From assembly GCA_016748015.1 (NCBI GenBank), contig JAAOMT010000512.1:78263-142262 (forward strand): a DNA stretch of 64,000 nt, in the 5' to 3' direction. A model generated the notes under the pieces. The model did not search any database. It was not told the origin of the DNA and saw only the letters and a program-made list of their open reading frames with translations. Source of the DNA: Geosiphon pyriformis. Taxonomy: Eukaryota; Glomeromycota; Glomeromycetes; Archaeosporales; Geosiphonaceae. Of the stretch, positions 56,312 to 64,000 are shown piece after piece (positions within the stretch are counted from its first letter, which is position 1; every line of letters begins with the position of its first letter). Position numbers and translations under genes: made by a program.

Positions 56312-57393
56312 GAGAGTTTTAAATTATCGATTTGTTCAATTCATTGGTAATTTGTCTCGGCGAGTTCCCATCGGGAATATAAATTCTATGATTCTTTTTT
56401 CCCTATTCCTTTTTGCCAATCATTTTTAATGATGATAATCAGCTGGGAATTCAAAGATCATATGGCCAAACATTTCCCTACCTCTGAAAAATGGTGAAAT
56501 TCGCTAATAAGCGAACCCACATGTAGACTACCGTCATACCCAATGAACGATTTTTTTAAAAAAATATTTTTCTTTTGTTTTTTTTTTGACTCAACGAATC
56601 TCGAGGTAAAGGTGAGATAAGGTAGGACAGGACAGGACAGGACAGGACAGGACAGGACAGGACAGGATGGGATGGGATGGGACGGGACGGGACGGGACTG
56701 GACTCAAATTAAATAAATATCAAGTTTCAGACCGGAAATCAGAATTTCCTTTTAAAGAATTATCATTATCATATTAGGATCCAGAACTAATTAGTTCTAT
56801 TAATTAAAAATTATTTATTGTCATCTTCGTTAAATACCCTTAACATTTTAAGGCTAGATCAAAAAAAAAAAAAAAGGCATTGCATTGTGTGGAATTTTTT
56901 TATTATTACCACTACTACCACTACTATTACTACTAACCACTTTTTGTAATTGAACGATGGCGGTCCGGGTTAACTATAGTCCCAGATCGACCTTTAAGCT
57001 ATTCTCATCATGCTGAATGACGAAATATTGAATAATGAATTCATTAATTTTACTTTCTATTAATAATTAAAAAAAGGGATCAAATTGAAAACTTTTTATA
57101 TATGCTGCACATTGTGCACAATTTTATGACGCGTGTCGCGAACAAATTTCAAATTTTATCATAACATAGAAACTTTGGTAATTTCATTATTATTTATTTT
57201 TTTTATTACTTTTAAATAATTTCTTTTCGAAATATTCAATCCTGAAAAAATTAAAAAATCATTTTTTGAATTTTGCGTACCCCTTTAATCCATGCATCTT
57301 CTTTATTGACAATGATGAGAAAGAAACAACTCGGAATGCTACGATTTATTAATTTAAATGATTGGTTACTCTAAAAATTTCATTGTATATGTG

Positions 57394-57444
<51 letters not shown>

Positions 57445-59306
57445 TCTCAACAAATTACAATCCGACACGGCGGACATCATAAAATTAGCCTTTTTTTTTT
57501 TTGGGAATATAATTTTCTCTTTTAAATAGAAATAGGGTCAAGAAATAAATAAATAAATTCCTAGACCGAGACTCCATTTTTTTTATTTTATTTTTATTTA
57601 TAATTGCGTCAACTGATGCAAAAGAAACTGTTACGCCGAGAATTCTTCCTCGTAGAATGGTCAGAAAAAAATATTGCGTATTTTGCATACTTGTTGTTTT
57701 TATATATCCTGACCAAAAGACGACTGGATTGTTTCAAAAATTTGGATTGTTATGTTCGAATGGTTTTTGCTTAAAGAGGAGGGGGGGATTTTTTGTACGT
57801 CGATCTGTAATTTCCTCTATAGTTCATTTTGGGACGACTAAAAATCAAAATATTAGCCAATAGAGCTTTTGATCTCTTCAATTAAACTTTTTATAATGAT
57901 AATGATAATGATAATGATAATGATAATGATAATGATGAATTATCTAAATCCTTTTGGAATCAGAATTTTTAACTATATTTAAAATAAAAATTTATTTAGA
58001 TTCTCCTGTTACACTAGTTTAGTAAAACGCTGTCTGTCTTTCGATCACAAAATCGCCTGAACGGTTTTTCCGAAAAATCTAAGCCCTCTATTCAATTGAC
58101 AAAAATAATTTTTGATCCGTCATCATATGGTAATGATTTTGAAATTCAAAAATTCTTTGTTTAAACTGAAACTTCCCCGAGTGATAATTTGCTAGTTCAA
58201 TGAGAGATCCTCAGAAGAGAGGTAGTGGGGGTACCTTTGACTTTTTCCGATTTTCTCAGCCTGAGAGAAAATGACAAAAAAAAAAGGGGGAAAAAAGAGA
58301 AAATCGATCAATTTAGAAGATGATGGAAGGTAACACGTGTCTAATTAATACTTTCAAATTCTTTAAATGATTCTAAAACAGTAGGAATTTGTGCTTTTTT
58401 GATTAAGCTCTTTAACAAAATAGTCGTTTTTTAAAAAAAAAATAAAAAAATACCAGAGTTAAAAAAGTACCAGAATTAAAAAAGATCAGAGACGGATGAT
58501 GATGATCAAAAATTAAGCAAAAACGGTATCTTATGATCAACCAATAGTCCGATTTTTGACGTTTGTTTAACATGCCGTCCGAGGAAGTCTTGTTTACCAT
58601 TCATGCACACACATGACATCATGTTTACGCCACGTTAAGAAGGAATAACAGTCAATCATGATGTCATGATTGGGTACACAATTTATATATTTCGGAAATT
58701 ATTCAAAATAATTTTAAATAAAATGCTTTTTGACTTTGTGTATATATTTTTATTTCTTCACATCAAAAATCTCAAAAAAAAAAAAAAAAACCTGAGCTGG
58801 AATCTAAATGCTAGGGATAGACATGTTTAAAAAAGGGGATTAGAAAATTTTTCATATATATATTTTAGTCCATAAAAATTATGACATAATCGAAAATTGA
58901 TTTTAGTCGTTGGAATAATAAAAAGAGGGATTTATCAAATTTCGGAAACTTGAGGAAATAATAACTTTGATTGCTGATAGTTGCTGGTAGTTGCTGATAG
59001 TTGCTGATAGGCGATACCTCTAACCACCACCACCACTACCACCACAAATCCCCCTTAAGTGGTTAAAAAATAAAATAAAAAAAACCTTTTTTATATCATG
59101 TGTGTGTGAAAAACAATCCTATTACGGGTTAACTTTAAATAAAAGTAAATTAAAACTTTTTTATTCAAGTTTTATTTGATTGCCGCGTGTTATTACTATA
59201 TAAGAAAAAGAATTTTTTTTCCCGAACTTATTATTCGAAAATATATATATATATACAAAAAAAATTTTAAAATTTTATCATAAATTCGGTCCTTAAAAAA
59301 GAATGA

Positions 59307-59348
<42 letters not shown>

Positions 59349-59728
59349 TATTATTATTATCATTATTATAATAGTTTCGGTCTTTTTGGTCATCCTAATC
59401 ATTATTGTAATTTATTGCTTTTTTTGTTTTGATAAAAATTTTTGATCACTTTTTTGGAGATATGATTGATTAAGTTTTTAGTAAAATAATTCCGGCATCG
59501 ATTCTTTCAAATATAAATATTTTTAATAAATTTTCATCACAATTAATGTCTTTCGCTTTCAATGGTGGGTCAAGAATTTTTCATGTAATTTCCTAAAGTG
59601 TCACATCCCATCATTTGAACTAACATTAAATTTTTTATCCACGTGCGTGTCAGAGAAATGAGTAATTTCTTTTTGTTTGGCGTAAAAACCTTGAACTCAA
59701 ATTTTTGTGTGTTTCTTTTTCGCGTTTT
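55700..59728. other. Intergenic stretch with microsatellites, no gene seen
   Basis: Simple repeats: AACCTGT-rich run (55945-55990), (TTA)n at about 56186-56311, (GGACA)n grading to GGATG and GGACG (56621-56700), TA/TG run (57395-57440), (GATAAT)n (57896-57936), an 11-bp AGTTGCTGATA repeat (about 58975-59009), (TTA)n (59308-59370). No convincing ORF, intron-exon pattern or RNA gene. Confidence 0.55.
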
Positions 59729-60391
59729 CTTTTTTTTTTTTTTTTTTTTTNNNNNNNNNNNNNNNNNNNNNNNNNNNNNNNNNNNNNNNNNNNNNNNNNN
59801 NNNNNNNNNNNNNNNNNNNNNNNNNNNNNNNNNNNNNNNNNNNNNNNNNNNNNNNNNNNNNNNNNNNNNNNNNNNNNNNNNNNNNNNNNNNNNNNNNNNN
59901 NNNNNNNNNNNNNNNNNNNNNNNNNNNNNNNNNNNNNNNNNNNNNNNNNNNNNNNNNNNNNNNNNNNNNNNNNNNNNNNNNNNNNNNNNNNNNNNNNNNN
60001 NNNNNNNNNNNNNNNNNNNNNNNNNNNNNNNNNNNNNNNNNNNNNNNNNNNNNNNNNNNNNNNNNNNNNNNNNNNNNNNNNNNNNNNNNNNNNNNNNNNN
60101 NNNNNNNNNNNNNNNNNNNNNNNNNNNNNNNNNNNNNNNNNNNNNNNNNNNNNNNNNNNNNNNNNNNNNNNNNNNNNNNNNNNNNNNNNNNNNNNNNNNN
60201 NNNNNNNNNNNNNNNNNNNNNNNNNNNNNNNNNNNNNNNNNNNNNNNNNNNNNNNNNNNNNNNNNNNNNNNNNNNNNNNNNNNNNNNNNNNNNNNNNNNN
60301 NNNNNNNNNNNNNNNNNNNNNNNNNNNNNNNNNNNNNNNNNNNNNNNNNNNNNNNNNNNNNNNNNNNNNNNNNNNNNNNNNNNNNNNNNNN
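59729..60391. other. Assembly gap (641 N) after a poly-T run
   Basis: Bases 59751-60391 are N, preceded by at least 20 T. The open frames across it are artefacts. Confidence 1.
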
Positions 60392-60656
60392 TGACAACAA
60401 ATATAAATTTATAAATAATTTGTACTACTAAAACATAAAAATTTGAATATCTGCTCAATGTCCCATATGACCATGATGAATAATAGGGAAATTTCGAGTA
60501 TGGCTTTTCTTTTAGAAATTATCATCAGGGCCGGATCAATTTCATCGTAGAAATTTTAATGTGTATGCGCTAAAATGACATCATAATAATTAGAGTTTTA
60601 TTATTATTATTATTTTCTGATAGGGATGACCTCATGGTTTAAATGAAATAATTATA

Positions 60657-60741
<85 letters not shown>

Positions 60742-61022
60742 ATGGTACGATTTTCATGAAATGCTGATTTGATTGTTACTAAAAATTTATTTTCCTCCCA
60801 AAAAGAAACTTTGTTGTTGTTGTTATATGTCATATCACGTTTCCTTAATAATTGATGTTACGCTTGACGATTTGACTAGCACAAGCACACACACACACAC
60901 ACATTAAAAATTATTTTTTTAAAACCACTCAGAATATGGTTTGACAAATCATCCCCCAACATAACCATCATGTTTCATTTCGTAAAAATAGGGATGAAAA
61001 TTATTGGGTATAACTAAAAAAC

Positions 61023-61116
<94 letters not shown>

Positions 61117-61321
61117 AGATTAAGTTTTATGTTTAAATAGTAATACGAACATTAGATTCTCGGGATACAAAGAATACAAAATATTCGTCATATATTCAAA
61201 ATTTCTAATTATATTTAGTGTTTCACTTCATTTCCTCTAGTTTCTTTTTTTCTTTTTTTTGATTGTTGGAAAAAAAGCTGTGAAACACAACATTTCACCA
61301 TCAAACAATCTTTTCTTTTTT

Positions 61322-61358
<37 letters not shown>

Positions 61359-61700
61359 AACTAAAAGTTTTTAGAATCTTTATATATTTGGTTGTTAAAG
61401 TGAAGTTATTTTTTAATTTTAAATCAATATAAATTATTATTATTATTTATTATTTATTATTTATTATTTATTATGATTATTATGGGTATCTCGTTAAAAA
61501 TTTAGTATTCATTCCTTCCTTCGTTCTAATCTCAAGTTTTTTTTTGGCACTAATTAATGCCTTTGCGTCTGATACATTAGGATAATCATTTTCTTAAATT
61601 CTCACTTTTTGAAACATACAAATCGCATCAATCAAATGGTATGATCTCCCAAAAAGATCCAAAAAGTTCAGAATCATCTATCAAGAAAGGTAAAACAATA
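60392..61700. other. Intergenic stretch with (AAT)n, 91-base poly-T and (TTG)n
   Basis: (AAT)n at about 60657-60740, short (CA)n at 60888-60902, an uninterrupted run of 91 T at 61025-61115, and (TTG)n at 61321-61359. No gene seen. Confidence 0.6.
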
Positions 61701-62850
61701 AAAAAAAAAATAAAAAAAAATATCATCACTTGCCTCGCCTGGTTCCCTTTTTGCTTCTCGTCACCGTTTTTTCGATCGCGCGTACCACTTTTTTATTTTC
61801 CAATATAAATCCTCATCATTCTCTCGTAAACAAAAAATAATAATAATAATAAAAATACCCCAGATCTACACTTGGATAATCCCCCACCCCAATTATTTTT
61901 TCTTTCTTTCTTTCACACCCTTTTTCGAACCAAAAAAAAAAACTTGTACAAAAATAAAGTCACCCTTTTCTCACGGTTATCCAGATATAAATATTGCCGC
62001 TTCCGCAACAGCTCGTTACAGTTGGTCAACCGCTCCTCACGATTTCGCTGTTCTCGAAGTTTTTTTCGTCTTGCGTTCTCGCTGGTCACCGGATTGATTT
62101 TTCTTTATAAAAAAATTAAATTAAAACCCAATAATCTTCATAATCGTTTCTGCCAATCGAAGAACGATTGATTGATAATACAAATAGTCCTTGTTTAATA
62201 ATCACAAACTCAACCCCCTTAAAAACGAGGACCTTTATCACCACCACCACTACCACCATCATCATCATCATCATCATCGTCATCATCATCATCACCACCA
62301 CCTCGTCATCGCTTATTCAGCCATCAAAAATTATCCGGAACGTATCTATTTGGCCTTGTTTTCATAATTATTTCCGCTTGTGTTCATCCAGGCCCGAAAA
62401 CAAAAAAACAGTACAAATAGACCTCTGTTCCTCACTCCGATTCCCTCAATTCAATCATCAATAACATCATCTTCATCATCATCATCATAAAAATCATCAA
62501 CTAGTTTTTTCATTATTACTTATTCATAATAATTGGTGCCTTTTCGTCTCGAAGAGTCATAAAAAAAAAAACAACAACTAAACCTTCATGTTTTTGTCAT
62601 TATAACATCATAATTTCTAGCATCATTAATCATATCAACTTTTACACTTTTGTTCTTGCGCACATTTTTTATCGCATATATCATTTCGTTGCATAAATCA
62701 ATTCATCTTGGGTACCACTCAAAAGAAGAAAAAATATTTTACCTTTTTTCTCGTAAAAATAAAAAGGCTGCCCTATTTCTCCTCCTTTCGTTTAATTAAG
62801 CAACATCCCCTTTTATTCCCATATTTTCCACGATAAAATCGTAACCAAAA
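61700..62850 (+). promoter_or_regulatory. Probable promoter and long pyrimidine-rich 5' leader of the phosphatase gene
   Basis: C/T-rich, higher in GC than what precedes it, with a TATAAATA at 61986-61993 (and ATATAAAT near 61803), TTTCTTTC runs, and TCA/CAC repeats (about 62240-62310). It leads directly to the ATG at 62851 in AACCAAAAATGAG context. The transcription start cannot be fixed from sequence; a 5' UTR intron is possible. Confidence 0.4.
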
Positions 62851-63130
62851 ATGAGCGTAGGCTTGTGTAGTTCACCAAACTTTGACGAATCATCCTATTT
62901 TGGCAATCTCCATTCTATGCCAGGTTCTTATATTCCAACACCTGCTGCTGAGAGCACTCGCTCGCCAGGATACTTTGACCTTAACCCAAAGAGACCTTCC
63001 GGGACTTCTTCCCCTTTTTTTGAAAGCATGAAAACCCAATCGTCTGGACCAACTCCTTTTTATGACTGCGAACAATTTCGACTGGGCACAGATACACCCG
63101 TCAATAACATTAATAATATTATTAATAATC

Positions 63131-63167
<37 letters not shown>

Positions 63168-63875
63168 GAATAATAACAGCAACACCAATACCTTTAATAA
63201 CCCAAACACAATCAATAATCTTAGAAATAAATTTACCAATACTCAATTACCCGCAACTCCCGGTTCCATGACACCCGGTTTCACATTGAAGCTTCCTTCT
63301 TCTTTCAAAGAAGGCATGGTAACTCCTAGCTGGGTAACCAACGGTGTTATTCGTGCAACTCTACCCGGCAAAGCTCCAAGATCTGCTACCGTTAAACGTC
63401 CTTCGACACATAACTTGTCATCACTTGCGCTTTCAACACAAGCCTTTGACGCCTACAGTGTTGAAAAGGTTGCCGAACTCATAAAAAGACAAAATTCTCA
63501 GTCACAAAAGCAAGAATCACTGATTCTATTACTAGATTTGAGGTCCTTTTCAAATTTTACTGCTGGTCGAATAAGGGGTGCATTGAACATTTGCATCCCG
63601 AGCACTCTTTTAAAACGTTGCTCATTTTCACCTGAAAAAATTTTGGACACCCTAGTCAGTGATTATGACAAGGATATCTTCAAAAATTGGGCTAACTTTG
63701 AAAACATTATATTGTACGATAACGATCTAAACGCAATGTCCGAGAATTGCTCCATTTTCCATGTGTGCAAGAAATTTAAAAAAGAAAATAGTAACGCAAA
63801 GATTGGATGGCTAAAAGGTATGTCATGTGCTTGAAATGGAAATCTTTGGTTTTTTTCCAAACTTTTGGATCCTAG

Positions 63876-63910
<35 letters not shown>

Positions 63911-64000
63911 TCTTTATGTTTAGGAGGTTTTCTTTCATTCTCTGATAAATATCGGGAACTTTGTGAAGATGCATCAGTGGGTTTACTCAATCCTAATCCT
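62851..64000 (+). CDS. Rhodanese-domain protein tyrosine phosphatase, N-terminal part (Pyp1/Ptp2/Ptp3-like)
   Basis: Exon 1 is 62851-63817 and exon 2 starts at 63924 and runs off the window; the join gives WLKGGFLSFSDKYREL. Residues 1-82 are Ser/Pro-rich, 84-125 Asn-rich, and about 200-345 a rhodanese-like domain: LLLDLRSFSNFTAGRIRGAL, then CIPSTLLKR, then IILYDND where an active rhodanese would have Cys, so it is a non-catalytic docking fold. This arrangement is typical of fungal tyrosine phosphatases that switch off stress MAP kinases (Hog1/Sty1 type). The PTP catalytic domain would lie beyond 64000, so the enzyme class is inferred from the N-terminus only. It is the only intact host gene in the window. 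Confidence 0.75.
63112..63170 (+). repeat. Coding AAT microsatellite (poly-Asn tract)
   Basis: Nearly pure AAT codons encode the Asn run of the phosphatase (residues about 88-107). Uninterrupted codon repetition indicates a slippage-prone tract. Confidence 0.8.
63818..63923 (+). other. Intron 1 of the phosphatase gene (106 bp) containing (CA)n
   Basis: GTATGT donor and TTTAG acceptor; splitting a Gly codon (G/GA) keeps the frame and completes the rhodanese domain. Without splicing the frame stops 5 codons into the intron (TGA at 63832-63834). A (CA)n run at 63883-63908 ends about 15 bases before the acceptor. Confidence 0.85.

Noticed and set aside
54887-56429. ORFs rich in Thr, Val, Ile or Met
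   Set aside because: Translations of (AGT)n and (TTA)n microsatellites in several frames.
59570-60458. Long ORFs of 229-276 codons on both strands
   Set aside because: They consist of the N gap; no sequence is present.
52641-62850. tRNA, rRNA or snRNA genes in the intergenic part
   Set aside because: I found no cloverleaf with A/B boxes or recognisable rRNA/snRNA motif by eye; a covariance search would be needed to exclude divergent ones.

Overview
The window is AT-rich eukaryotic DNA, most likely from an arbuscular mycorrhizal fungus (Glomeromycotina, Rhizophagus-like). Three things suggest this: the codon and base bias, a single host gene with a short GT-AG intron and an Asn-rich tract, and families of degenerate Ty3-like and LINE retroelements whose protein style I associate with these genomes. 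The species is inference. There are two compartments: a retroelement graveyard (1 to about 52.6 kb) and a gene-proximal stretch full of microsatellites (52.6-64 kb) that ends in the 5' part of one host gene.

Nested LTR block, 1-32,701. Five Ty3-type elements lie inside one another. Three share one LTR family (called family 2: A on the minus strand, B and C on the plus strand). Two share another (family 1: X1 on the minus strand, D on the plus strand). Reading the junctions from the right, C sits in the 3' tail of a LINE (E), D in C, B in D, and both A and X1 in B. X1 (9,308-19,378) is complete from LTR to LTR and splits B in pol. The left halves of C, D and E must lie upstream of this window.

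Second LTR block, 32,702-52,640. A second complete family-1 element, X2 (35,132-45,289), has a perfect 4-bp target duplication (GCAT). It splits the RNase H codons of LINE F; removing X2 and one GCAT restores F's reading frame. A third LINE, G (minus strand, 48,114-51,310), is truncated in its reverse transcriptase. Three stretches of almost pure A/T (P, Q and R) separate these elements, and P and Q are inverted homologues.

Element architecture. Both LTR families encode Gag (with a CCHC knuckle), aspartic protease, a Cys-rich CxxC module, a trimeric-type dUTPase, RT, RNase H, integrase and a separate third ORF of about 220 codons that ends in or just past the polypurine tract. Family-1 frames imply one fused Gag-Pol reading frame. 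All copies are dead: stops are mostly CAA to TAA, CGA to TGA and TGG to TGA/TAG, and catalytic Asp often became Asn. Sister-LTR comparison shows transitions only, with CA/TG pairs that mark decayed CpG sites.

Right side, 52,640-64,000. No gene is recognisable before 62,851. The sequence holds many microsatellites, an interstitial telomere-like CCCTAA tract, a 91-base poly-T and a 641-base assembly gap. At 62,851 a protein begins with a rhodanese-like domain typical of fungal MAPK tyrosine phosphatases (Pyp1/Ptp2/Ptp3 type). It is spliced at 63,818-63,923 and runs off the window.
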